The position numbers and the translations under genes were made by a program. A DNA stretch of 64,000 nt, taken from NCBI RefSeq assembly GCF_032670585.1, contig NZ_JAVQHL010000005.1, forward strand, positions 8,615 to 72,614, read 5' to 3'. The DNA is from Ostreiculturibacter nitratireducens (GTDB taxonomy: Bacteria > Pseudomonadota > Alphaproteobacteria > Rhodobacterales > Rhodobacteraceae). Below the pieces are notes generated by a model, which searched no databases, had not been told where the DNA came from, and saw nothing but the letters and a program-made list of their open reading frames with translations. Of the stretch, positions 41,794-50,750 are shown piece by piece. Positions within the stretch are counted from its first letter, which is position 1. Every line of letters begins with the position of its first letter.

Positions 41794-42717
41794 ATGACCG
41801 CCCTCGCCCCCAGCCCCGCACCTGTTTCCGGCCGTGTAACCGCCAACCTCGCCTGCATGCTTTCGATGCTGATCTGGGCATCGGGACTTCCGGCCGCCGA
41901 ACTCCTCATCGGGAAAGTGCCGCCGATGGAACTCACTGCCATCCGCATGGCACTCGCCGCAGTTGTTCTGCTGCCTCTGTGGCTGATGGTCGAGGGACCC
42001 GCGGTGCTTTTTCGGGCGGACTGGGGGCGCGGCATCCTGATCGGCGGCGTCACGATCGGCTTCGGCGCCTTCCTTCTGGTGATCGGCCAGGACATGACTG
42101 ACGCCGTCACCGTGGCCGTGATTGCCGCCAGCATGCCGGTCATCGGTGTGACGATCGAGGTCTTCCTCGATCGCCGCCGGCTCAGCTCCGCCATCGTTCT
42201 CGGCATGTTCCTTAGCCTGGCGGGCGGCGTCATGGCGCTCGATGGCAAGGTCTCGACGGCGGGCCTTGGCCTCGGCGCCGCGCTGTGCTTCGTCTCCGTC
42301 GCAGTTTTCGCGTTGGGCTCGCGCCTGACGGTCACGGCCTTTCCTGAACTCTCGCCTCTCGGCAGGACCACCGTCACCCTGACAGGTGCCGCCGTCTTGA
42401 CGGGCCTCGCGGCGCTCGCCCACACCGCCATGGGGAGCAGCGGACCGGACTGGGCGCTTCTGGGATGGCGCGAGGCGGGCGCGCTTGCGCTTTATGGCGT
42501 CGGATCACTCGCCATCAGCCAGGTTCTGTGGATCATGTCCGTCGGCAGCCTTGGCATCGGGCTTGCCTCCCTCCATATAAATGCCACGCCGTTCTACGTC
42601 ATGCTGATCATGGTGGCGGCCGGCGCCGCCTGGAACGGGATGCAGGCCTTCGCCGCCGTGATCGTGGGCGCGGGCGTGCTTGTCGCCCAGGGGATAATTC
42701 CACTTCCCCGGAGTTGA
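41794..42717 (+). CDS. EamA/DMT superfamily transporter
   Basis: A 307-residue inner-membrane protein with about ten helices in two EamA repeats: LACMLSMLIWASGLPAAELL with MELTAIRMALAAVV in the first, and GLGAALCFVSVAVFALGSRL to VGSLGIGLASLHINATPFYV in the second. Family members export metabolites or amino acids. Its stop TGA (42715-42717) is 2 bases before the P450 start, so the two genes are translationally linked, which hints that it may move the P450's substrate or product. Substrate unknown. Confidence 0.82.
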   Translation: MTALAPSPAPVSGRVTANLACMLSMLIWASGLPAAELLIGKVPPMELTAIRMALAAVVLLPLWLMVEGPAVLFRADWGRGILIGGVTIGFGAFLLVIGQDMTDAVTVAVIAASMPVIGVTIEVFLDRRRLSSAIVLGMFLSLAGGVMALDGKVSTAGLGLGAALCFVSVAVFALGSRLTVTAFPELSPLGRTTVTLTGAAVLTGLAALAHTAMGSSGPDWALLGWREAGALALYGVGSLAISQVLWIMSVGSLGIGLASLHINATPFYVMLIMVAAGAAWNGMQAFAAVIVGAGVLVAQGIIPLPRS

Positions 42718-42719
42718 CG

Positions 42720-43901
42720 TTGCACTCCTTCACGCAGCCCCCGACCGACCCGGCCTTCGTCCAGAACCCCTACCCGTTCTACGAACGCGCCCGCCGGTCG
42801 GGGTCCGTCTTCTTCTGGGAAGACTATGGAATGCCGATGGCGCTTTCGACCGCGACCGTGGGCGCGATCCTGCGCGACCGCCGCTTCGGGCGCGAGGCAC
42901 CCGCCGAAATGCGCGCGCCGGTGCCGGAGCGCCTCGCGCCCTTCTACGCGGTCGAGGCGAATTCGATGCTCGAGCTTGAACCGCCCCGGCACACGCGGCT
43001 CCGCTCGCTCGTGCTCCGGGCCTTCACGTCGCGCCGCATTGCCACCCTCGCCCCCGAGATCGCCGCGCTCTCGAACGAGTTGACCGACACCTTCCCGGAC
43101 GGCGACTTCGACCTCCTGCCCGCCTTTGCGCAGAAGCTCCCGGTCATCATCGTCGCCCGCCTCCTCGGCGTGCCGGAGGAGTGGGCACCTGACCTCGTCG
43201 CCTGGTCCAACGCCATGGTGACGATGTACCAGGCCCGCCGCACGCCCGAGACGGAAGACGCCGCCATCGCCGCGACGCGCGCCTTCACCGATTTCCTCCG
43301 CGGCCATGTCGAGGAACGCCGCGCGCGCCCCGGTGACGACCTCATCACGCATCTCATCGCCGCAGAAGAGGACGGCGAGCACCTCTCCACGGACGAACTG
43401 ATCTCGACCTGCATCCTGCTTCTCAATGCCGGCCACGAGGCGAGCGTCCACACGATCGGCAATGGCGTGAAGGCGCTGCTGGAAAACGGCCTCGGCGCCG
43501 AGGCGCTTGCTCCGAACCGCTGCGAGGCTGCGGTAGAGGAGATCCTCCGCTACGATCCTCCGCTCCACCTCTTCACCCGATGGGCCTATGATGATGCCGA
43601 TATCGGGGGCCACAGCTTCCGTCGCGGCGACAAGGTTGGTCTTCTGTTCGCAGCGGCGAACCGCGATCCGCAGAGCTGGGACATGCCGGACAGTTTTTTT
43701 CCCAGGCGCCCGGTCAAGGCCAGCCACAGCTTCGGCGCGGGGCTCCATTTCTGCATCGGCGCACCGCTCGCGCGTCTGGAGTTGCAGACGGCGCTCCCGA
43801 TTCTGTTCCAGCGCCTGCCGGGGCTCGCTCTGGCCGAACCGCCGACATACGCGAACCTCTACCCCTTCCACGGGCTGGAACGGCTGGTCGTCCGGCACTG
43901 A
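42720..43901 (+). CDS. Cytochrome P450
   Basis: A 393-residue soluble P450. The I-helix oxygen motif is LLNAGHEASVHT, the E-x-x-R pair is in VEEILRYDPP, and the haem-thiolate loop is FGAGLHFCIGAPLARLE with the ligand Cys. The N-terminus FVQNPYPFYERARRSG is typical of bacterial CYPs. Start: TTG 42720 with CCGGAG 8 bases upstream and 2 bases after the transporter stop; no ATG or GTG exists before conserved sequence. Needs ferredoxin and reductase from elsewhere. Substrate unknown. Confidence 0.88.
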   Translation: MHSFTQPPTDPAFVQNPYPFYERARRSGSVFFWEDYGMPMALSTATVGAILRDRRFGREAPAEMRAPVPERLAPFYAVEANSMLELEPPRHTRLRSLVLRAFTSRRIATLAPEIAALSNELTDTFPDGDFDLLPAFAQKLPVIIVARLLGVPEEWAPDLVAWSNAMVTMYQARRTPETEDAAIAATRAFTDFLRGHVEERRARPGDDLITHLIAAEEDGEHLSTDELISTCILLLNAGHEASVHTIGNGVKALLENGLGAEALAPNRCEAAVEEILRYDPPLHLFTRWAYDDADIGGHSFRRGDKVGLLFAAANRDPQSWDMPDSFFPRRPVKASHSFGAGLHFCIGAPLARLELQTALPILFQRLPGLALAEPPTYANLYPFHGLERLVVRH

Positions 43902-43925
43902 CGCGCACCAGGCCAGCCGGGCCGG

Positions 43926-44387
43926 TCAAAGCGGAAGAAGCGTCGTCGACTTGATCTCCTCCATCGAGAGAAGCGCGGTCACGTTGTATATCTTCACCTC
44001 GGAGATCAGCGCCTGGTAGAAACTGTCGTAGGCCCGCGCGTTCTTCACCCGGACCTTGAGGATGTAGTCGATATCCCCGGCAAGCCGGTGCGCCTCCATC
44101 ACCTCGGGGCGGGCCTTGAGCGCGTCGAGGAATTTCCGCTGCCACTCGACCTCGTGCTCGCTCGTGCGGATCAGCACGAAGAAGCAGGCCTCCAGCCCGA
44201 GCGCCTCGGGATCGAGAATCATGGTCTGGTGGCCGATCACGCCGGCCTCCTTGAGTTTGCGGATCCGGTTCCAGACCGGCGTCTTCGAGGACCCCACCTT
44301 CTTCGCGATTTCGTCGAGGGATTGCCCCGCGTCCTCCTGAAGTTCCGCGAGGATTTTCCTGTCCATCTGATCTATCCGGACTGCCAT
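43926..44387 (-). CDS. Lrp/AsnC family transcriptional regulator
   Basis: A 153-residue regulator. Residues about 8-55 are the winged helix-turn-helix (DRKILAELQEDAGQSLDEIAKKVG then SSKTPVWNRIRKLKEAGVI, given in parts). Residues about 70-150 form the RAM ligand-binding domain. ATG 44387 is chosen for GGAGGG upstream and because the domain starts there. It is divergent from cobA and the sulfite-reduction operon across 138 bp with symmetric elements, so it probably senses an amino acid (cysteine or methionine would make sense) and controls that operon. That is inference. Confidence 0.87.
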   Translation of the reverse strand: MAVRIDQMDRKILAELQEDAGQSLDEIAKKVGSSKTPVWNRIRKLKEAGVIGHQTMILDPEALGLEACFFVLIRTSEHEVEWQRKFLDALKARPEVMEAHRLAGDIDYILKVRVKNARAYDSFYQALISEVKIYNVTALLSMEEIKSTTLLPL

Positions 44388-44438
44388 TCGCCATTCCCTC
44401 CGTCTCGGGGACGCTCGTTTCTGCCAGCGCAGAATAGA

Positions 44439-44491
44439 GAACATTCGTTCTTATATGCAAGCCATACTAGCGCATATGTGGAACATTTTTC
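44439..44491. promoter_or_regulatory. Putative Lrp operator region
   Basis: AT-rich island between the Lrp gene and cobA. It has GAACATTCGTTC (44439-44450, arms GAAC/GTTC), a second GAACATT copy at 44481 exactly 42 bp away (four helical turns), and between them ATATGC-N13-GCATAT (44453-44477). Confidence 0.55.
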
Positions 44492-44525
44492 TATATTGGC
44501 CGCAGAAAAACCGGAAGGAAAGCCG

Positions 44526-45311
44526 ATGCGCCAGACCACCGCCACCTTGGCCCCCGCTCCCGGCCACGTCGTTTTCGTGGGCGCCGGCCCTGGCGACCCC
44601 GAGCTTCTGACGCTCCGCGCCGCGCGCGCGCTGGCGGAAGCCGACATCGTGCTTCACGACCGCCTCGTGGGCGAAGGCGTCCTCGCGCTCGCGGGGGCTC
44701 AGGCCACGCTCGTCGAGACGGGCAAGGAGGGATTTGGCCCCTCGATGCTGCAGGAGGACATCACCGCGATGATCCTCGCCTTCGCCCGCGCCGGCCGGAA
44801 CGTGATCCGGCTCAAGTCCGGCGATCCGGGTGTCTTCGGCCGCCTCGACGAGGAGACCGAAGCCCTGGCGGAAGCGGGCATCGCCTACACGGTCGTTCCG
44901 GGCATCACCGCAGCCTCCGCCGCGGCCGCCGAGATCGGGCAGAGCCTGACGCGGCGTGGCCGCAACGGCAGCCTGCGCATCCTGACCGGCCACGACGTCA
45001 GCGGCTTCGCCGAGCAGGACTGGAAAAGCCTCGCGCGCGGTGGCGAAGTCGCCGCGATCTACATGGGCAAGAAGGCCGCGCGCTTTCTCCAGGGGCGCCT
45101 GATGATGCACGGCGCCGCGCCGGAAACGCCGGTGACGCTCGTCGAAAACGCCTCGCGCGCCGATCAGCGCATCCGGGTCGCGACCCTTGCCGATCTTCCC
45201 GCAGCCGCCGAGGGCCTCGGCGGTCCCGCCGTGATCCTCTTCGGCCTCGCGCCCCGCGCGGCCAACCTGTCCGCGCTTCCCGCAGTTCCAGACATCAAGG
45301 AGGCCCTTTGA
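44526..45311 (+). CDS. cobA: Uroporphyrinogen-III C-methyltransferase (SUMT)
   Basis: A 261-residue SAM enzyme making precorrin-2, the branch to sirohaem. Motifs: VFVGAGPGDPELLTLRA near residue 15, LVETGKEG, VIRLKSGDPGVFGR and the SAM site YTVVPGITAASA. Sirohaem is the cofactor of the sulfite reductase two genes downstream. The N-terminal dehydrogenase/ferrochelatase domain of CysG is absent. ATG 44526 has GGAAGGAAAG upstream. The stop overlaps the DUF2849 start. Confidence 0.92.
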   Translation: MRQTTATLAPAPGHVVFVGAGPGDPELLTLRAARALAEADIVLHDRLVGEGVLALAGAQATLVETGKEGFGPSMLQEDITAMILAFARAGRNVIRLKSGDPGVFGRLDEETEALAEAGIAYTVVPGITAASAAAAEIGQSLTRRGRNGSLRILTGHDVSGFAEQDWKSLARGGEVAAIYMGKKAARFLQGRLMMHGAAPETPVTLVENASRADQRIRVATLADLPAAAEGLGGPAVILFGLAPRAANLSALPAVPDIKEAL

Positions 45312-45619
45312 TGAGCCGCCGCTTCACACCCAAGGTCGTCACCGCGAACGCCCTCGTCGAGGGCGACGTCGTCTACCTGACCGCCGACAACCGCTGGACC
45401 CGCCTCCACGGCGAGGCGGAACTGATCGAGGACGAGGCCCACGCGGCGCTCCGCCTGCTCAAGGCCGAGGCGCAGCGCGACCGCGTCGTGGGCGTCTACC
45501 TCGCCGACGCGCGCCGGGGCCCGAACGGCCCCGAGCCCGTCCATTTCCGCGAAGCCTTCCGCGCGAAGGGACCTTCCAACTACCGGCACGGCAAACAGGA
45601 GCTCGACCGGAATGTATGA
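45311..45619 (+). CDS. DUF2849 domain-containing protein
   Basis: A 102-residue protein with the DUF2849 core VVTANALVEGDVVYLTADNRW and VVGVYLADARRGPNGPEPVHFRE. It shares a base with the cobA stop (TGATG) and overlaps the reductase gene by 8 bp, so all three are coupled. The family is known only from this operon context in alphaproteobacteria; function unknown, perhaps help with sulfite reductase assembly. Confidence 0.85.
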   Translation: MSRRFTPKVVTANALVEGDVVYLTADNRWTRLHGEAELIEDEAHAALRLLKAEAQRDRVVGVYLADARRGPNGPEPVHFREAFRAKGPSNYRHGKQELDRNV

Positions 45620-47282
45620 CTATACCGAATTCGACGAGGCCTTCGTCCGCAACCGCGTCGCGCAGTTCCGCGCCCAGGTCGAGCGCCGCATCGACGGCTC
45701 CCTCACCGAGGACGAATTCCGGCCGCTCAGGTTGATGAACGGTCTTTACCTCCAGCTTCACGCCTACATGCTGCGCGTGGCGATCCCCTACGGGACGCTC
45801 AATTCGCGCAAGATGCGCCAGCTGGCAACGATCGCGGATCGCTGGGACAAGGGCTATGGCCACTTCACCACGCGCCAGAACATCCAGTTCAACTGGCCGA
45901 AGCTCGGCGAGGTTCCGGACATTCTGGAGGCGCTGGCCGACGTCGGCATGCACGCGATCCAGACCTCCGGCAACACGATCCGCAACGTGACGGCCGACCA
46001 CTTCGCAGGTGCCGCCGCGGACGAGATCGCCGACCCGCGCCCGGTCGCGGAACTGATCCGGCAGTGGTCTACCGACCACCCGGAGTTCCAGTTCCTGCCG
46101 CGCAAGTTCAAGATCGGCATCACCGGCAGCCCGAACGACCGCGCCGTGACCCGCGCCCATGACATCGGCCTGCGCATGGTTCGCGCCGACGACGGTGCGC
46201 CGGGGTTCGAGGTCATCGTCGGCGGCGGCCTCGGCCGGACGCCCATGCTCGGCAAGGTCATCCGTCCCTTCCTGCCGAAGGCGGACCTCCTGCCCTATCT
46301 CGAGGCCATCGTCTCCACCTACAACCTCATGGGCCGGCGCGACAACAAGTTCAAGGCGCGGATCAAGATCACCGTCTTCGAGAACGGCCTGGACACGTTC
46401 CGCGACGAGGTCGAGGCCCGGTTCGCCGTGACCCGCAAGGCGTTCAGCGGCGTCGACCAGGAGGCCCTTGCCGGGATCGAGGCGCATTTCGCCCCGCCCG
46501 CGTTCCGCAAAGTGCCCGAAACGGCATATGACGCGGCCATTGCCACCGATGACGCGTTCCGCGACTGGGCAGAAAAGAACCTCGCCGCCCATCGCGCGCC
46601 GGGCTACGCGATCGTCACCATCTCGCTCAAGGCGCACGGGGAAACCCCCGGCGACGCGACCTCGGCGCAGATGCGGCTGATCGCCGACCTCGCGGAACGC
46701 TACGGACACGACGAGATCCGCATCAGCCACGAACAGAACGTGGTCCTGCCGCATGTCCACAAGTCGGACCTGCCGGCGATCCATGCCGCGCTGGCCGAGG
46801 CCGGACTGGCCACCGCCAATGTCGGGCTTCTCTCCGACATCATCGCCTGCCCCGGCATGGATTACTGCGCGCTCGCGACCGCCCGGTCGATCCCGGTCGC
46901 GCAACAGCTTGCTACCCACTTCAAGGCCATCGGCCTCGAAGAGGAAATAGGCCAGCTGAAGATCAAGATCTCGGGCTGCATCAACGCCTGCGGCCATCAC
47001 CACGTGGGCCATATCGGCATCCTCGGCCTCGACCGCGCGGGGGTGGAGAACTACCAGATCACGCTCGGCGGCGACGCGACGGAAGCCGCAGCGATCGGCG
47101 AACGGGCTGGCCCCGGCTTTGCCTATGACGAGATCGTTCCGGCGATAGAGCGGCTGCTGCGCGCCTATCTCCAGGTTCGGGCAAGCCGCGAGGAAAGCTT
47201 CATCGAGGCGTTCCGCCGCCTTGGGCCGCAGCCCTTCAAGGCCGCGCTCTATCCCGGCGAGGTGGAGCAGGATGCCGCTTGA
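45612..47282 (+). CDS. cysI: Nitrite/sulfite reductase, sirohaem [4Fe-4S] haemoprotein
   Basis: A 556-residue reductase doing the six-electron reduction of sulfite to sulfide (nitrite is the alternative). Two duplicated halves are visible. The cluster cysteines are in CPGMDYC and SGCINACGHH near residues 415-465, which bind the [4Fe-4S] that bridges to sirohaem. TRQNIQFNW is the substrate-binding arginine motif. Its place between cobA, cysH and a ferredoxin-NADP reductase argues for sulfite. Ferredoxin-type electron supply is likely as no CysJ flavoprotein is present. Confidence 0.9.
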   Translation: MYDYTEFDEAFVRNRVAQFRAQVERRIDGSLTEDEFRPLRLMNGLYLQLHAYMLRVAIPYGTLNSRKMRQLATIADRWDKGYGHFTTRQNIQFNWPKLGEVPDILEALADVGMHAIQTSGNTIRNVTADHFAGAAADEIADPRPVAELIRQWSTDHPEFQFLPRKFKIGITGSPNDRAVTRAHDIGLRMVRADDGAPGFEVIVGGGLGRTPMLGKVIRPFLPKADLLPYLEAIVSTYNLMGRRDNKFKARIKITVFENGLDTFRDEVEARFAVTRKAFSGVDQEALAGIEAHFAPPAFRKVPETAYDAAIATDDAFRDWAEKNLAAHRAPGYAIVTISLKAHGETPGDATSAQMRLIADLAERYGHDEIRISHEQNVVLPHVHKSDLPAIHAALAEAGLATANVGLLSDIIACPGMDYCALATARSIPVAQQLATHFKAIGLEEEIGQLKIKISGCINACGHHHVGHIGILGLDRAGVENYQITLGGDATEAAAIGERAGPGFAYDEIVPAIERLLRAYLQVRASREESFIEAFRRLGPQPFKAALYPGEVEQDAA

Positions 47283-48021
47283 GGCTCCCCTTCCGCCCGT
47301 CGCCGAGCGGGTGGCCGCGCTCAACGACCGCTATCGCCACCACGGGGCGACAGCGGTCCTCGAGCGCGCGTTCTCCGACCCGGAGGTCGGGCGCGTGGCG
47401 CTCGTGTCCTCCTTCGGGGCGGAATCCGTGGTGCTCCTGCACCTCGTCTCGGTGCTCGCGCCCGCAACCCCGGTGCTCTTCATCGACACCGAGATGCTGT
47501 TCCCCGAGACGCTCGCCTATCAGCGGCAGATCGCGGAAAGCCTGCCCTTGACCGGTATCCGTGTGATCAGGGCCGACCCTGCCGCCCGCGCAGTCGCGGA
47601 CCCGGACGGGACGTTGCACAAGGCCAATCCGGACGCATGCTGCGCGCTTCGCAAGACGGAGCCGCTGGAACGCGCACTGGAGCCGTTTGACGCCTGGATC
47701 ACCGGGCGAAAGCGCTTCCAGGGCTCGACCCGCGCCACGATCGACTTCTTCGAGGCCGAAACCACATCGCGGATCAAGGTCAACCCGCTGGCCCACTGGG
47801 GCCGCGAGGACCTCGAGGACTACATCGTCAACAACCGCCTGCCGCGCCACCCTCTGGTGGCGAAGGGCTATCCCTCGATCGGCTGCGCCCCCTGCACCAC
47901 CCCTGTCGCGGCCGGTGAGGACCCGCGGTCCGGCCGCTGGCGGGGAAGCGAAAAGACCGAATGCGGCATTCACTTCATCAACGGAAAGATCGTGCGCGGC
48001 CCGATCGGCGCCGAAACGTAA
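47272..48021 (+). CDS. cysH: Phosphoadenylyl/adenylyl-sulfate reductase
   Basis: A 249-residue thioredoxin-dependent reductase making sulfite. The nucleotide loop is LVSSFGAESVVLLH. The two cysteine pairs DACCALRK and GCAPCTTPV bind a [4Fe-4S] cluster, which marks the APS-using type, and the catalytic Cys is in KTECGIHF at the C-terminus. ATG 47272 overlaps the cysI end by 11 bp. APS is therefore the probable substrate even though annotation pipelines usually call it PAPS reductase. Confidence 0.9.
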   Translation: MPLEAPLPPVAERVAALNDRYRHHGATAVLERAFSDPEVGRVALVSSFGAESVVLLHLVSVLAPATPVLFIDTEMLFPETLAYQRQIAESLPLTGIRVIRADPAARAVADPDGTLHKANPDACCALRKTEPLERALEPFDAWITGRKRFQGSTRATIDFFEAETTSRIKVNPLAHWGREDLEDYIVNNRLPRHPLVAKGYPSIGCAPCTTPVAAGEDPRSGRWRGSEKTECGIHFINGKIVRGPIGAET

Positions 48022-48033
48022 GGAGACATCAGC

Positions 48034-48405
48034 ATGAGCGTTATCGTGCGTGACAACGGCTTCCATGCCGAGGACTGGACCGGCGACATCATCGACATCG
48101 CCCCCGATACGAAGCCCGAGGCCCTGCCCGCCAACCTCGGCGGCGACGTTCTCGTGCGCGTCGCCTTCCCCGCCTTTTCGGACGGCCGCGGCTTCACGCT
48201 GGGCCGCCTCCTGCGCGCCGAGGGCTTCACCGGCCGCCTGCGGGCCGCGGGCCACGTCATCGCGGACCAGTATACGATGGCCCGCCGGTCGGGCTTTGAC
48301 GAGGTGGAGATCTCCGACGACCTCGCGGCCCGCCAGCCCGAGGACCAGTGGCGTTTTCGCGCGGACTGGCGTGCCTACGACTATAGGTCGCGGCTCGCCG
48401 GTTGA
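48034..48405 (+). CDS. DUF934 domain-containing protein
   Basis: A 123-residue protein of the DUF934 family (VRVAFPAFSDGRGFTLGRLLR, LRAAGHVIADQYTMARRSGFDEVE in part). The family accompanies cysH and cysI in many proteobacteria and is sometimes called an oxidoreductase, without proof that I can cite. It follows cysH by 12 bp with AGGAGAC upstream. Confidence 0.85.
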   Translation: MSVIVRDNGFHAEDWTGDIIDIAPDTKPEALPANLGGDVLVRVAFPAFSDGRGFTLGRLLRAEGFTGRLRAAGHVIADQYTMARRSGFDEVEISDDLAARQPEDQWRFRADWRAYDYRSRLAG

Positions 48406-48473
48406 TCCCGGGCTTCCGCCAAACCGCAAACTGCCCTAAATAAAGGACGGGCCGCGAGGCGCCCGCTGTAGAG

Positions 48474-49301
48474 ATGACTGACCAGAGATCCGTGAACGAC
48501 GCCGCCGCCACCCCCGTCCGAGCCCTTCCCGACGCGCAGACCGTCACGCAGGTCCAGCACTGGACTGACCGGCTGTTCTCGTTCCGGGTGACCCGTCCGC
48601 AATCGCTCCGCTTCCGCTCGGGCGAGTTCGTGATGATCGGGCTCCTGGACGACAAGGGGAAACCGCTGCTGCGCGCCTACTCGATCGCCTCGCCCTCCTG
48701 GGACGAAGAGCTCGAGTTCTATTCGATCAAGGTGCCGGATGGCCCGCTGACCTCGCGGCTCCAGCACATCCAGCCCGGCGACCAGATCATCCTGCGCCCG
48801 AAGCCCGTTGGAACGCTCGTGCTCGACGCGCTCCTGCCAGGCAAGCGGCTGTGGTTTCTCGCCACCGGCACGGGCATCGCGCCCTTCGCCTCGCTCATGC
48901 GTGATCCCGAGACCTACGAGAAATACGACGAGGTCATCATGATGCACACCTGCCGGACCGTCGCGGAACTCGCATACGGTCGCCAGTTGGTGGAAAGCCT
49001 GAAGGACGACCCGCTGATCGGGGAAATCGTCGGCGACAAGCTCAAGTATTATCCCACGACCACTCGGGAAGAGAGCCCGCTCATGGGCCGGATCACCGAC
49101 AACCTGACCTCCGGCAAGGTGTTCGAGGACCTCGGCATCAAGCCGATGGACCGCGAACACGACCGCGCCATGGTTTGCGGCTCGCTTGCCTTCAACGTGG
49201 ACGTGAAGGAAGTCCTTGAGGGCTTCGGCCTGCGCGAGGGCGCAAACTCGGACCCGAAGGAATACGTGGTCGAGAAAGCCTTCGTCGGCGACGGTATCTG
49301 A
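48474..49301 (+). CDS. fpr: Ferredoxin-NADP reductase
   Basis: A 275-residue FAD flavoprotein. FAD-binding RAYSIASPSW near residue 70, NADP loop ATGTGIAPFASLMRDP near residue 130, and the C-terminal YVVEKAFVGDGI with the bacterial type II ending. It moves electrons between NADPH and ferredoxin or flavodoxin and probably feeds the sulfite reductase upstream. It is 68 bp after DUF934 and is followed by a strong terminator, which marks the operon end. Confidence 0.9.
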   Translation: MTDQRSVNDAAATPVRALPDAQTVTQVQHWTDRLFSFRVTRPQSLRFRSGEFVMIGLLDDKGKPLLRAYSIASPSWDEELEFYSIKVPDGPLTSRLQHIQPGDQIILRPKPVGTLVLDALLPGKRLWFLATGTGIAPFASLMRDPETYEKYDEVIMMHTCRTVAELAYGRQLVESLKDDPLIGEIVGDKLKYYPTTTREESPLMGRITDNLTSGKVFEDLGIKPMDREHDRAMVCGSLAFNVDVKEVLEGFGLREGANSDPKEYVVEKAFVGDGI

Positions 49302-49327
49302 TCCGACATCCCGTCATGACAAGGAAA

Positions 49328-49357
49328 AAGGCCGCGCGGATCACTCCGCGCGGCCTT
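49328..49357. terminator. Bidirectional intrinsic terminator between fpr and the Ala/Glu-rich gene
   Basis: Perfect 13-bp stem AAGGCCGCGCGGA / TCCGCGCGGCCTT with loop TCAC. On the minus strand it is followed by TTTCCTTG. It serves fpr and the convergent gene ending at 49377. Confidence 0.88.
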
Positions 49358-49376
49358 CGACTTTCCAGCCTTGGGA

Positions 49377-49865
49377 TCAGAGGCCGAGCGTGGCCCGAAC
49401 CTGCGCCAGAGCGGCCGACAGCGCCTCGGGGCTGTCTTTCGCGGCGTCCACGGCGGCCTTCAGCGTCGCCTTCGTCGCGTCGTCGAGGTTCGAACCGTCG
49501 ATGGCGGCGGCAACCGCTTCGGCATTGAAGTTCGCCGGGTCGAGAACATCGGCGACCGAGTCCGCAGCTTCCGTCGCGGCGTCCGCAGCAGCCTCAGCGC
49601 CTTCGGTCACGGCCTCGGCGGCGGCTTCGGCGCCCTCCGTCACAGCCTCGGCAGCGGATTCGGCAGCCTTGGCGGCTTCTTCCTCGGCCGCTTTGGCGGC
49701 GGCCGCAGCCTCCTCCTCGGCCTTCTTCGCAGCGGCAGCAGCCTCTTCTTCGGCCTTCTGCGCGGCCGCCGCGGCTTCCTGCGCAGCCTTCTGCTGCGCG
49801 TAGTAGTAATACCCGCCGCCGGCGAGAACGGCGAGGATGACGATGATGACGATGGATCTCTTCAT
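49377..49865 (-). CDS. Ala/Glu-rich single-span membrane protein
   Basis: A 162-residue protein. Residues 1-20 are a membrane anchor (MKRSIVIIVILAVLAGGGYY). Residues about 23-70 repeat an A/E/K heptad-like unit (KAEEEAAAAAK) predicted to be a long coiled coil, then a repeated AEAVTEGAEAA segment and a small globular tail (DLDDATKATLKAAVD in part). Low complexity, no family recognised. ATG 49865 is preceded by AAGGGAAAG. It is divergent from infC. The AEEAAAA wording recalls the OmpA-family protein at 59850, but that may only reflect low complexity. Confidence 0.65.
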   Translation of the reverse strand: MKRSIVIIVILAVLAGGGYYYYAQQKAAQEAAAAAQKAEEEAAAAAKKAEEEAAAAAKAAEEEAAKAAESAAEAVTEGAEAAAEAVTEGAEAAADAATEAADSVADVLDPANFNAEAVAAAIDGSNLDDATKATLKAAVDAAKDSPEALSAALAQVRATLGL

Positions 49866-50027
49866 GGTCTTTCCCTTGATGGGTCCGGGCATCGGACCTT
49901 CGACGCGCGCTATGGCAGAGCAGGCCAGAAAAGGAAAGGGAGGGCGCATGAATCCGGGTTGAATCGGCCATTTCCCGCGTTTACCTTGCGCGCCAATCAA
50001 ATCCTCAACGATAGAAGGAACTTCGCC

Positions 50028-50567
<540 letters not shown>

Positions 50568-50587
50568 TCGCCACCGACAAGACGAAC

Positions 50588-50613
50588 AAACGCCCGCAGC
50601 CGCGGGCGTTTTT
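50588..50613 (+). terminator. Intrinsic terminator of infC
   Basis: Stem AAACGCCCGC / GCGGGCGTTT with loop AGCC and a T run to 50613, 20 bp after the stop. Confidence 0.9.
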
Positions 50614-50750
50614 CGTTTCGGCGCGCGACGAGGGCCGCGGCGGCGGAAACACGGCGCCTCTGCCCCGCGCCGATCCGGCCCGAAAACTCGACAACGCGTC
50701 GATGACGCGCTAGCACCTTCCCAAACGTATCCACGAAGCGTCCGACGGAA

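Noticed and set aside
44526..49301. Assimilatory nitrite reductase operon
   Set aside because: The haemoprotein could reduce nitrite, but cysH and the DUF934 gene in the same operon and lack of nitrate reductase genes point to sulfite.
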